From: a virus
Virus record (IMG/VR): IMGVR_UViG_3300017917_005083
Location: 1-39,746 of that record
DNA length: 39,746 bases
Direction: 5' to 3' (one strand)
Shown: piece after piece, positions 23,591 to 31,645 of the stretch
How the letters are laid out: every line of letters starts with the position of its first letter
How positions within the stretch are numbered: position 1 is the stretch's first letter
Made by a program: the position numbers and the translations under genes
The notes under the pieces: model-generated
What the model was told of the DNA's origin: nothing
Databases searched by the model: none
What the model saw: only the letters and a program-made list of their open reading frames with translations

Positions 23591-25876
23591 TCACCCAAGA
23601 AGGTCGTCAATTTCACTTTCGTCATCTTCATTTACATCAACAACATCTCCTTCACAAGTATAGTTTATTGCGTCCATGTGAGGATCTAAATATTTGTGAG
23701 ACTCCTCTTCATTCACGCAATCTATAAGCGATGGGAACTTATGCAAAACTTCTACAGGCACATCATTTCTTTCAGCTGACGATCTAAAAACAAATGGTTC
23801 CTCACCACAAAACTCTGGAACTACTAGAAACTTACCTGCACCTTGAGGTAATATTCTTCCTGCATCAATTAAAGCACCCAATAATCCACCAACAGGATTT
23901 ATTCCTTTGTCAAAATACAATGGAATATTATCAACCTCAACAAATGGCCGATGACTACGATTCTTTTTATTTTGAATCTTAATATTAATTCCTAAAATTT
24001 TCTTCTTTGCATAACCAGAAATTTTAGCTTCAATCTTCTTTTGTGTCTGAGAACGCATTCTAAGACTTGCATAAAATGGTAATCCCTGACCACCAGCTGC
24101 TGTGGTTTCTGGAGAATTGTGTACGACTGCTCCATCAACAACATAAGTGTGATTATCCTCAACTGTTATATCGAATTTAACTTTTGATTTTGTTGGTGGT
24201 TTAATATGAATATTTAATATTTCTGATTCTTGAATACCGTATTTAATAGATGTTTCATCAATATCTTCAATTTCGTAATCAAAACTATTTCTAAAATCTG
24301 GATGAAGTTTATATGACATAGATGGATGCACAAATTTTGAAATTAAAGAATGCAATTTGTAAGTGTTTTCTGAATCAAACACAAGACCTTTATCTGTAAG
24401 TTTTGATGTCAGATCAAATTTTTTCTTTAAAGCATTTTGTATTTTTTGTCTGTTAGAAAATTTCATACAACATATTGCTGATTTGCCTTTACCCCATTTA
24501 GCATAACTCCCCGCAAATGTGCCATCATCCTGATACCATATTGCCAAACCAAGAACATCCAAATTATTTATAACTTCATCTGGAATTATGCAATCTTTGC
24601 AAGACACACCTTTTTGTCTTGGTGAATTCCTAAATTTCAATCCGTTCAATTCACACATTGGAATTGTATCAAATCCAACACGCCTTTCTTCTGAATACGA
24701 ATATCCAATCCAAGGATTTAGTATAGATTCTTTCCAACGACAATATTCTGTTTGCTTAATTCCGTGATTAATCCGCAAATGATTGCAGGAATGATTTTTT
24801 CTCAAAGATCCATCACCTAAAATAGAACCATAAACAATTTGTTTTTGGCTCTCTGTCAAATATTTAGGTTGTATTTGAACCAATTTGTCTCCTAATTTCA
24901 ATTCTCCAGCTGGTTTTTCAACAATATTTCCATTTTCATAAACAAAAAGCATATGGTTGGAAGTACAACCAAATTGTGTCACACCATTGCCCCATGTTTT
25001 TCTTGCTGTGAATTGTAGAAAATGCTCACCCTTCTTCAAATTACCATTTTTGTGCCAAGCTACAACTTTCTTGGCTTCAATTTTTCCATTTTTTGGATTA
25101 TAGGATAAAACTTTTACAGGAAGTTTTTGGTTTACAATTTTACCAATCTTCATGGTTGTTCCATCTTCAAGCATAACTCTACTTGTATAATGGAAACAGC
25201 CATACATAACGCCAATCTTATCTCTAATTTGATTCAGAATTACAACTGTAACATCATTCTGTTCCATCTCTGTGTTTAACTTACGCAATTCTTTTGAACA
25301 AATCTTGGCTCGTTCTCCAGGTTGTTCATTGGCTCCTACAATTCGCTTAAAATCAGCTTTTGTATATCCCTCTGGCAATTGCGTCTCTCTCAACTCTCTA
25401 GCACTCGGAGAAACTGAAATTGAATCGTATAAGATTACAACAGGCACAGTAAGTTTCTTTTTCTCTCGCACATATTCAATAATTCTGTACATGGTTCCAA
25501 AACAATCTTCAAGAGTAACTGGTGTATATCTTATAATTTTATTAATATCGCATTTTGTTGCATTTTGAATAAATTCACCATTGATAGCATTTTCAGTATC
25601 AAGAATTACTCCTATGCCCCCTAATTTTTGAACTCCTGCTAATATGTTCATTCCAATCAAACTTTTGCTTGACGCGCTGGGTCCATAAATTTCAGTAAGT
25701 CTGCCACCTGGAATTCCACCAGTAGCAAATTTTCCACTACAACAATAGTTTATTGCTAAGTTTCCAGTATCTATAAAATATTTTGCAACATCAAGTTCAG
25801 CGACTACCTTGGCACCCGTATCTGATGCCATTTGTGAGAAAATATCGTCAACTGAGTCTTTCTTTGGTCTTGCCAT
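23591..25876 (-). CDS. uvsX: UvsX/RecA-like recombinase interrupted by an intein
   Basis: The 761-residue precursor would splice to a 400-residue recombinase. The first 226 residues hold the RecA/UvsX ATPase core, with Walker A GPSASSKS (65-72; T4 UvsX has the similar GPSKSFKS), VILYDSISVSPS as Walker B and LNQIRDKIGVMYG. The C-terminal 174 residues resume with SPETTAAGGQGLPFYAS, the L2 DNA-binding loop of RecA, and end in an acidic tail (DEDDESEIDD-like), as in gp32-interacting recombinases. The ATG at 25876 is preceded by AAAGGATT; an upstream TTG is less likely. It forms presynaptic filaments for recombination-driven replication. Confidence 0.95.
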   Translation of the reverse strand: MARPKKDSVDDIFSQMASDTGAKVVAELDVAKYFIDTGNLAINYCCSGKFATGGIPGGRLTEIYGPSASSKSLIGMNILAGVQKLGGIGVILDTENAINGEFIQNATKCDINKIIRYTPVTLEDCFGTMYRIIEYVREKKKLTVPVVILYDSISVSPSARELRETQLPEGYTKADFKRIVGANEQPGERAKICSKELRKLNTEMEQNDVTVVILNQIRDKIGVMYGCFHYTSRVMLEDGTTMKIGKIVNQKLPVKVLSYNPKNGKIEAKKVVAWHKNGNLKKGEHFLQFTARKTWGNGVTQFGCTSNHMLFVYENGNIVEKPAGELKLGDKLVQIQPKYLTESQKQIVYGSILGDGSLRKNHSCNHLRINHGIKQTEYCRWKESILNPWIGYSYSEERRVGFDTIPMCELNGLKFRNSPRQKGVSCKDCIIPDEVINNLDVLGLAIWYQDDGTFAGSYAKWGKGKSAICCMKFSNRQKIQNALKKKFDLTSKLTDKGLVFDSENTYKLHSLISKFVHPSMSYKLHPDFRNSFDYEIEDIDETSIKYGIQESEILNIHIKPPTKSKVKFDITVEDNHTYVVDGAVVHNSPETTAAGGQGLPFYASLRMRSQTQKKIEAKISGYAKKKILGINIKIQNKKNRSHRPFVEVDNIPLYFDKGINPVGGLLGALIDAGRILPQGAGKFLVVPEFCGEEPFVFRSSAERNDVPVEVLHKFPSLIDCVNEEESHKYLDPHMDAINYTCEGDVVDVNEDDESEIDDLLG
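24116..25198 (-). other. Intein with LAGLIDADG endonuclease in UvsX
   Basis: The 361-residue insertion starts with Cys (CFHYTSRVMLEDGT, block A) and ends VVHN before Ser, the standard His-Asn/Ser splice junction. Block B is TSNHMLFV, and block F ITVEDNHTYVVDG precedes the end. Two LAGLIDADG helices are visible, VYGSILGDGS and LAIWYQDDGT, each with an acidic residue where the catalytic one sits, so the homing endonuclease may be active. The insertion falls inside the L2 loop between MYG and SPETT, so splicing is required for UvsX function. Confidence 0.95.
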
Positions 25877-25910
25877 CTTACAATCCTTTGAGAACAAGAT
25901 ACCCAAAAAT

Positions 25911-25936
25911 AAAGTAGTGCTATGACTACTTTTTTT
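25911..25936. terminator. Stem-loop with T run before uvsX
   Basis: AAAGTAGT (25911-25918) pairs with ACTACTTT (25925-25932) around a 6-base loop, with T to 25936 on the plus strand; read on the minus strand, TATTTTT follows. It lies 35 bases before the uvsX ATG. It could be a second terminator or an attenuator in the uvsX leader. Confidence 0.45.
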
Positions 25937-25960
25937 GGAAATTTTTGACCTTGTGCATAA

Positions 25961-25997
25961 AATAAGGCGCAGATATGACTGCGCCTTATTTTTTTAC
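25961..25997. terminator. Strong bidirectional terminator between gp32 and uvsX
   Basis: AATAAGGCGCAG (25961-25972) and CTGCGCCTTATT (25979-25990) form a perfect 12-base stem with a 6-base loop. T-rich sequence follows on the plus strand (to 25995), and TTTTAT on the minus strand. It ends the gp32 operon (28914 to 26205) ahead of uvsX. Confidence 0.88.
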
Positions 25998-26204
25998 TTT
26001 TTTGTTTTTTTGAATAGTCGCAAAATCTCAACTTGCTGATTTGGACTATTCTGGTTCTGTTGTTTTTGCTTAACAACTACACCAGACCTATCAGTAGTTC
26101 TATCCGACCGGACAGATCTAGTTGATGTTGTTCAGGTCTGACATTGTTTTTGTGTTTGAAATACAACAAGTCCCATCAGAAACATTTGCAACATAGAGTT
26201 TGCC
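25998..26204 (-). other. Non-coding trailer after gp32 gene
   Basis: This part of the 328-base gap has no convincing gene; the one open frame crosses both terminators. It has a 7-base inverted repeat, CAGACCT (about 26089) with AGGTCTG (about 26134), around a segment with a short CCG-ACC-GG palindrome, so the 3' end of the gp32 transcript may fold. T4 gp32 is controlled by folded RNA at its own message, but here the structure lies downstream. Confidence 0.35.
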
Positions 26205-27143
26205 TCACTTTATGCCTAGACCATTCAAGGCAGAGTCCCAATCTGCGTCAACAATTTCCTCAATAACTTTTGTCGCATCCTTCTTTTCAACTTTAGGCAC
26301 AGGACTTACTGACTGTGTTACTGGAGCAGATATTGTTTCGTTTGTAGTCTGCGATCCACCTTCTAGGTAGTTTTGCAGAATTTTCTTAATGTCATCAACA
26401 GGAAGGATTTGTGGTATTGCTTCAAGTTGATGGTAACTCTTAACCCACTGAGCAATCTGTTCATCTGTTCCAAGTGGAGAAACATCTTCAAACGCCGACT
26501 GATCGTAGTTTGGATATGTTCCGCCCTTGAGAGTTTTTACAAGTCTAAAATCTCTGCCGGTTTGGGGCATAGCAATGTCACCCAAACCTTTCTTGCCCAT
26601 CGTTGGATTGCCATGAATTGACAATGTGATGAAGTCAAAAACAGTTTTACCGCAAGAGAATATCTTAGGACCAACATTTGTTTCAATGGTGTTGGTCTTT
26701 GGATTTAGTTGACTTCTAACTATTACATTAAAGTAATAGCGTTCAACTGGTTTAATTGATCTTGCTGTTTTTTGCAAGTTTTCAATATCGGTTTTGTTTG
26801 TGCATTTTTTAGATTGTTCCCAAAGACCATTGTACTTTTCACAGATAGGACATTTCTTGTCTGCAGGAGCTATCCACTTCAGACCTCTAGGAGTGTCAGT
26901 TAGCTTTGCAGTACAGAATACTGTTTTACTATTTGGATATTCTCCTAGTCTATGTACTCTACAAGATTCATACCAATTTCTATTTTTAAGTTTTGGAAGA
27001 ATTCGCATTACAACGAATCCCTCTTTCTCAGGCAGACGGACATAATTATCCATATTATTCTGATCTTTGTTGTTAATTCGGTCTGCAAGTTGAGAAACAT
27101 TCGTGAGGTCGAGTGTTTCAATGCCAAGATCATCTATAGACAT
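26205..27143 (-). CDS. gp32-like single-stranded DNA-binding protein
   Basis: The 312-residue protein has the layout of T4 gp32: a basic N-terminal segment, a core with a zinc site, and an acidic C-terminal tail (VEEIVDADWDSALNGLG region). Putative zinc ligands are His64, Cys77, Cys98 and Cys101 (HRLGEYP, VFC, CPIC); the first two have the same residue numbers as T4 gp32 His64 and Cys77, which supports the call. It coats single-stranded DNA and coordinates helicase, recombinase and polymerase. The ATG at 27143 has AGGAG six bases upstream; a longer frame would include the ribosome site as codons. Confidence 0.9.
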   Translation of the reverse strand: MSIDDLGIETLDLTNVSQLADRINNKDQNNMDNYVRLPEKEGFVVMRILPKLKNRNWYESCRVHRLGEYPNSKTVFCTAKLTDTPRGLKWIAPADKKCPICEKYNGLWEQSKKCTNKTDIENLQKTARSIKPVERYYFNVIVRSQLNPKTNTIETNVGPKIFSCGKTVFDFITLSIHGNPTMGKKGLGDIAMPQTGRDFRLVKTLKGGTYPNYDQSAFEDVSPLGTDEQIAQWVKSYHQLEAIPQILPVDDIKKILQNYLEGGSQTTNETISAPVTQSVSPVPKVEKKDATKVIEEIVDADWDSALNGLGIK

Positions 27144-27201
27144 GCCAAACTCCTGCAAATGTGGCTGCGTTGATTGTTGGGTAGAACTTTTGAAATGTAA
27201 C

Positions 27202-27507
27202 TTAACTCTCTGGTTGAGTCAAGGAAGAATTTTTGTCTGTCTCGTCATTTTTGCATTCGGCTTTTTTTTGTTCTTCTTCTCTCTTGATCATGTCTTGATA
27301 AATGTTTTCAAGAACTTTGTAGTTTTGTTCTAGTCTTTCCCGTATTTCCTGCTTGCTTAGATTTTTTAATTCCTTGTCTTCAAATTCCTTTTCCAATCGC
27401 TCCTCTTCTTTTCTTTGTTTTCTGATTTCTTCTCGTCGTGCCAATATTTTTTTCCTAACCAGTTTTGCACGGGTTTTTCTTTTTTGATCTTTCTTTCTCT
27501 GATTCAT
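27202..27507 (-). CDS. Small highly charged coiled-coil protein
   Basis: The 101-residue protein is almost entirely Lys, Arg and Glu with Leu/Ile spacing, a single long coiled coil (about residues 5-85). AAGAGGTC precedes the ATG. It lies between the gp32 gene and the gene at 27517, spaced by 58 and 9 bases. Such proteins often bridge complexes; no family recognised. Confidence 0.7.
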   Translation of the reverse strand: MNQRKKDQKRKTRAKLVRKKILARREEIRKQRKEEERLEKEFEDKELKNLSKQEIRERLEQNYKVLENIYQDMIKREEEQKKAECKNDETDKNSSLTQPES

Positions 27508-27516
27508 GATGACCTC

Positions 27517-28290
27517 TTATTTCCTCAAAACAGGAACATCTGTCGCATCACCTCTGAAATTCAACAAATCAACATTCCCATCTCTTTTCGTTATATTTAA
27601 ATCATCGCTGAATTCTAAATTTTGTCCTGCTGGTACAAAGAATTCATCACTAACATCTACTGAATTTCCACCATCATCAATTGTACTTAATATTTGCCCA
27701 ATTCCTGTTTCTGAAAATCTCTCTGCGTAAACAGGATATTTTTTATTTTTTGTAAATTTATAATTAAATTTAGACTTATCTAGTTGTAAAGGTGGGCTAA
27801 AAATTACAAATCTTATAGTTTTGCTACTCTTAACCAAGTTTTTTCTATTTGCTAAATCTTGAAATTGATTTTTTTTTGGTTTAGTGTCTACTTGTTGTGT
27901 AATATTAGCTTGTTCAATAATTTGATTTTGTGGAAATAAATTTTCATTTACAACATCAATAGTTCTATCACTTGGCAATAAATTTTCATTTACAACATCA
28001 ATAGTTCTATCACTTAGCAAATCTTCATAACTTAATTTTTGATTTTTTAGTAATAAACCATTTTTACTAATTTTAAGTGGAAGTTTCTTTTTAATAAATT
28101 CAAAAACCTCTACATCATGAACAAATATATCACGCCTAGCTAATTGTCCAGTAATAAATGCACATACTTTTTCTAGTGGATATTCGTTTTCAATAGTACC
28201 AAGTTTTTTCTTCAGAATATTATTTTCATTTTTTTTAAAACTTCCATCGTCATTGTACTCATGATAATGCAAATATATCTCATACGCCAT
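27517..28290 (-). CDS. Unknown protein of gp32 operon with internal repeat
   Basis: The 257-residue protein starts MAYEIYLHYHEYNDDGSF and has an N-terminal folded part (to about residue 85), a tandem 14-residue repeat (SDRTIDVVNENLLP), a Gln/Lys-rich linker and a C-terminal beta-rich part (RFVIFSPPLQLDKSKF, VYAERF). I recall similar N-termini in unnamed proteins of large T4-like phages but no function. AGGGGAAAA precedes the ATG. It shares an operon with dCMP deaminase upstream and gp32 downstream, so a replication or late-transcription link is possible. Confidence 0.7.
   Translation of the reverse strand: MAYEIYLHYHEYNDDGSFKKNENNILKKKLGTIENEYPLEKVCAFITGQLARRDIFVHDVEVFEFIKKKLPLKISKNGLLLKNQKLSYEDLLSDRTIDVVNENLLPSDRTIDVVNENLFPQNQIIEQANITQQVDTKPKKNQFQDLANRKNLVKSSKTIRFVIFSPPLQLDKSKFNYKFTKNKKYPVYAERFSETGIGQILSTIDDGGNSVDVSDEFFVPAGQNLEFSDDLNITKRDGNVDLLNFRGDATDVPVLRK
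27935..28017 (-). repeat. 42-base in-frame tandem repeat
   Basis: Two copies (27935-27975 and 27977-28017) are offset by exactly 42 bases and almost identical. They encode SDRTIDVVNENL(L/F)P twice. Near-perfect identity indicates a recent duplication, or pressure to keep the two copies alike. Confidence 0.9.
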
Positions 28291-28311
28291 AGATTTTCCC
28301 CTACAAAATAA

Positions 28312-28914
28312 TTAAGTAGATTTCACTTCATTTTTTTCAGTTTCTATAATTTTTACACAACATTCATCAAATAAATATCTGCTACCAAAAGAATAGTCCT
28401 TATCCTCTTTATAACAATACACTCTTTTAATACCTGAATTTATTATGAGTTTTGTGCATTCAATACATGGAAGAGGACACCAAGCAAACATAAATGTGCC
28501 TTCAAGATTACAACCTGCATTTACTATTGCATTTGTTTCTGCATGAACACAAGTGCATAAATTTAATCTTTCTCCAGATTTACAATTTAGTAATTTTCTA
28601 GGACAGATTTTACAATTTGAATATGTTTTAATAAATTTATCTTCATCAAACACTCTAGTTTTCATCATATTTGTTAACAAAAATTTATCATGTTGATCAA
28701 TTTGTGGTAGAAATATTTTTTGTAAATGTTCTGGTGAATCACAATGATGTATTTTTCTTGGCGGTCCATTATATCCTATGGAAATAACTTTATTAAAATT
28801 ACTGTCTACAATTACAACTCCAATTTGTCGAGAATAACATACATCATTTGTTTCTGCGATATATTTTGCTAAACTCATATATTTCTTGACAAATTTTGCT
28901 TCGCGACGATTCAT
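28312..28914 (-). CDS. dCMP deaminase
   Basis: The 200-residue enzyme converts dCMP to dUMP, the substrate of ThyX. It has HAE at residues 124-126 in CVHAETNAIVNAG and the second zinc motif PLPCIECTKLIINSGIKRV, as in the phage and eukaryotic dCMP deaminases. An insertion with extra Cys residues (NCKICPRKLLNCKSGE) lies between the N-terminal strands and the HAE motif and may bind a structural zinc. I chose the ATG at 28914 (MNRREAKF) with GGA upstream; a TTG four codons earlier is possible. It starts the gp32 operon. Confidence 0.92.
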   Translation of the reverse strand: MNRREAKFVKKYMSLAKYIAETNDVCYSRQIGVVIVDSNFNKVISIGYNGPPRKIHHCDSPEHLQKIFLPQIDQHDKFLLTNMMKTRVFDEDKFIKTYSNCKICPRKLLNCKSGERLNLCTCVHAETNAIVNAGCNLEGTFMFAWCPLPCIECTKLIINSGIKRVYCYKEDKDYSFGSRYLFDECCVKIIETEKNEVKST

Positions 28915-28975
28915 AATATGTTCCAAATTAGACTTTCATCCTTACAACTAAAATAGTCAATATTACGATTAGATC

Positions 28976-28983
28976 AATAAATA
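28976..28983 (+). promoter_or_regulatory. AATAAATA late-type box four bases before ATG
   Basis: The sequence CAATAAATAAATTATG puts the start codon of the leader-family gene at 28988 four bases after the box, the same spacing as at 15360 and 18401. No ribosome site is present. Confidence 0.45.
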
Positions 28984-28987
28984 AATT

Positions 28988-29605
28988 ATGCATACATTTT
29001 CAGAATTTGTCTTTATCAGAGAAAATAGTCTGAATGAAATATATGTTAGTGGTAAGTCTGAACCTAGAAAAAGTTTTGACTTAACATCTGTGGGTCATAC
29101 TGCTCATAGAATACTTTCAAGAATAAAAAGTAAATTTTTTGATGATCTAAATAGAATTGCTGAAGATGAAAGCCTACAAAAAGCATACAAGTGGATACAA
29201 AATGTTGATATGCTATTTGGCCTGGAGAAAATGTTAAGACTTGTCGGACCTACATTTTCAGCAAAGATATTAGTACTTAAATCTATATATGAATTTTCCA
29301 AGAATCCAACCAAACTTGAGAATTTAACTATTCTAAAAAATAATATGACAGAACTTGCAAAACTTATAGCAATAAATCCTTTATATTCAGTTCCATTAAT
29401 TCATACAGCTTTATCATCTGTTGGCATACACGGATGGGAAAACTTAATGCTGGTAAGTCTAGCTAAAATACCATCACTATTATTTTTGTACATTCTTCCA
29501 ATTTGCAAATATCTTATGCAAACTGAAAACAAAGCAATTAAAAAAATTGCTTCTAATATCAAAAAAAGCATTGATGTAATAGAACCAAAAAGTATTTCAC
29601 ATTAA
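28988..29605 (+). CDS. Capsid-targeting-leader family protein, hydrophobic
   Basis: The 205-residue product starts MHTFSEFVFIRE, the shared leader with IRE-N as a possible protease site. The rest is helical; residues about 140-170 are strongly hydrophobic (GWENLMLVSLAKIPSLLFLY), so it may insert into a membrane. It is a lone plus-strand gene within the minus-strand replication block, with its own late box, which fits separate late expression. Its stop shares TTAA with the opposite gene. No function recognised. Confidence 0.75.
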   Translation: MHTFSEFVFIRENSLNEIYVSGKSEPRKSFDLTSVGHTAHRILSRIKSKFFDDLNRIAEDESLQKAYKWIQNVDMLFGLEKMLRLVGPTFSAKILVLKSIYEFSKNPTKLENLTILKNNMTELAKLIAINPLYSVPLIHTALSSVGIHGWENLMLVSLAKIPSLLFLYILPICKYLMQTENKAIKKIASNIKKSIDVIEPKSISH

Positions 29606-30045
29606 TCGTCTGCTGTAGTGCTATTTCTAAATATGTCACCATGAAGCTTATCCATCTCTTTTCTAAGCATATGGCCTCGTTGGTGAGCATCTTCTCTAGC
29701 AGAATTTAATGCTTGTAAGTGTGCATAAATTCTGTCTTTCATGTACTTTGCATTTATTACTGTTTGTTTTAAAGCTATGCAGTCATTTTCACCTTCTGCA
29801 TAAAGTTCAGCTACCTTATCAGACTTACCCTGATCTTTGTAATTTCTAAACTTGTCAATTAAAGTTTGCTTATATGACAATTCGCAAACAGCAAGGTATC
29901 TCATGGAATTAGCATGACAACTTCCCATGTAGTCAATAATTCCACTTACACGCTCGAAAAATGTATTTAAAGATGCATCTGTGAAAGTGAGATCATCCGT
30001 GTCAATTTTGACTTCCAAATCTTGAATTTTCAGTGTTTCTACCAT
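29602..30045 (-). CDS. Helical protein, possibly a UvsY-like mediator
   Basis: The 147-residue protein (MVETLKIQDLEVKID) is mostly long helices with regular Tyr, Ala and Leu spacing (YMGSCHANSMRYLAVCELSY, then KYMKDRIYAHLQALNSARE). Size and character resemble UvsY recombination mediators, which load UvsX on gp32-coated DNA; I could not identify a diagnostic motif, so this is a weak suggestion. AGGGAG precedes the ATG at 30045, and a promoter with a perfect TTGACA lies just upstream. Confidence 0.7.
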   Translation of the reverse strand: MVETLKIQDLEVKIDTDDLTFTDASLNTFFERVSGIIDYMGSCHANSMRYLAVCELSYKQTLIDKFRNYKDQGKSDKVAELYAEGENDCIALKQTVINAKYMKDRIYAHLQALNSAREDAHQRGHMLRKEMDKLHGDIFRNSTTADD

Positions 30046-30067
30046 CGTGTGACTCCCTGTTTCCAAA

Positions 30068-30097
30068 ACAATAGCACAAAGCACTAGTCTGTGTCAA
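30068..30097 (-). promoter_or_regulatory. Sigma70-like promoter for gene at 29602
   Basis: On the minus strand TTGACA (30092-30097) and TATTGT (30068-30073) are separated by 18 bases, 22 bases before the ATG at 30045. The whole promoter fits in the 56-base gap after the helicase gene. Confidence 0.5.
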
Positions 30098-30101
30098 CAA
30101 A

Positions 30102-31634
30102 TTAGTCTATATTTATATCTTCGTTTGTATCTGCTTTTCTTCTTCTCTTTGATTTAGACTCTTCCTTTGAATCTGACTTATCTGTTGGACTTATTAATCC
30201 AAACTCTTCAGCTTTTAATTTTGCTACTGTGTGAAGAGTCGCTCTATATTCTTCATTTTTAATTTCATAAATATTAAGAACATCCTTATCATATTTTACA
30301 TTGAAGTGAAATTTGGAATTACCATTTCTGTGTTTGACAACAAATATTCTGCCTACATTTGCCGAAGCCTCTTCCAATGTTTGATTAATTGACCATAAAC
30401 CATCAAGTGGCTTAAACATATCGTAACTGGTTCCTATGTTTTGTTCTTCAATGAATTCACTACTGCCATGATCCCCAGCCACTTTATTTGCTTGCATGGC
30501 CGTGAATACAATAAGATTTTTCTCTCCTGCTAATCCTCTAAGATCACGAATCATTCTATACTTACTTTCCCATGTTGGTATATTTGGAGCATCTCTCATT
30601 TCTCCAGGATAATCAACTATCAATACATCAGGTATAAATCCATGTATGCTAAGTTGGTTTATGTATGATCTAATATCGTTAACATCTATGCTATTTGATG
30701 GAAATGATTTAATTATAAATCTATTTTTATCCTCGTGCTGTTGGTTTGAATATTCAACTAATTCCTTTACTTGCTCTTTTGCGTCTTGAAGTCCGCTAAA
30801 AGATAATCCACAAAACTGACTTGTAAATCTTTTGCTTATGCTTACCCAATCCATTTCCACACTAACAAAAAGAACCTTAAATCCCCTTTTAAGATTTTCA
30901 ACAGCAGTTTTTACCAATGCTAGACTTTTCCCTTTACCTGCCAAAGCGATATAAGCATAAATCTCACCCCTTCTACAACCTCCACCACTAAGAGATGCAT
31001 CAATACTTAAAAACCCGCTCGTAAACAAATTCATAGTTTCTTGTTCTTTATTTAATTCCAAGAAAAAATCATCTAATTTTTGAAAATACTCAAAACCTAA
31101 ATCAAAATTCCTAGTTATGTTCATGATAGTTTTAAATCTATCAAATATTTTAGTCCAAGTTTCTTCTGAATCTGGATCCTTCTTTATATCTTTTTGCGAC
31201 TCATCCATCGCTATTCTTAAACTCTGCATCTTGACAAATGTGATGAGTTTATCAAGCAATATTTCTCTTGATTCATGATTTGGAATAAAATAATCATAAA
31301 TTGATTTTAATTCTGACTTGTAGTACAGCTTAACTGCATCTGGTTTATCTTTTAATGAATCTAACAAATACTCTTCAACTAAATATGCTTCTACTTTGAT
31401 TTTGTATTTTTCATATACTTTTTTTGCTACTTTACATATATCAGCGTGACATTCATTTGTGAAGTACTCTGGTTTGATTAAATTAATACTTTGGTTGAAA
31501 AACTCTTTATCTGTCAAAAACAATCCAATCAATCTTTTTTGGAAGTTTTCATCCCATTTAAATTTCTGTTTTATGGTTTGCTTTTGTATGAGTGATTCAA
31601 GGAGCTTTTCTTGCTCTTCATTTAAATCACTCAT
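30102..31634 (-). CDS. DnaB/gp41-type replicative helicase
   Basis: The 510-residue protein has the N-terminal helical domain of DnaB-type helicases (about 20-150) and a RecA-like motor with GFLSIDASLSGGGCRRGEIY, Walker A ALAGKGKS near residue 230, VLFVSVEMD, Walker B LIVDYPGEM near 336, and a C-terminal hydrophilic tail. It unwinds the fork as a hexamer and recruits primase. T4 gp41 is close in size. GGAGAT lies before the ATG. It follows the sigma-like gene by 11 bases. Confidence 0.92.
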   Translation of the reverse strand: MSDLNEEQEKLLESLIQKQTIKQKFKWDENFQKRLIGLFLTDKEFFNQSINLIKPEYFTNECHADICKVAKKVYEKYKIKVEAYLVEEYLLDSLKDKPDAVKLYYKSELKSIYDYFIPNHESREILLDKLITFVKMQSLRIAMDESQKDIKKDPDSEETWTKIFDRFKTIMNITRNFDLGFEYFQKLDDFFLELNKEQETMNLFTSGFLSIDASLSGGGCRRGEIYAYIALAGKGKSLALVKTAVENLKRGFKVLFVSVEMDWVSISKRFTSQFCGLSFSGLQDAKEQVKELVEYSNQQHEDKNRFIIKSFPSNSIDVNDIRSYINQLSIHGFIPDVLIVDYPGEMRDAPNIPTWESKYRMIRDLRGLAGEKNLIVFTAMQANKVAGDHGSSEFIEEQNIGTSYDMFKPLDGLWSINQTLEEASANVGRIFVVKHRNGNSKFHFNVKYDKDVLNIYEIKNEEYRATLHTVAKLKAEEFGLISPTDKSDSKEESKSKRRRKADTNEDINID

Positions 31635-31645
31635 TCAAATCTCCA

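Noticed and set aside
25804-26076. Minus-strand open frame of 90 codons before uvsX
   Set aside because: It runs through two strong hairpins and overlaps the uvsX start; the composition does not look like a protein.
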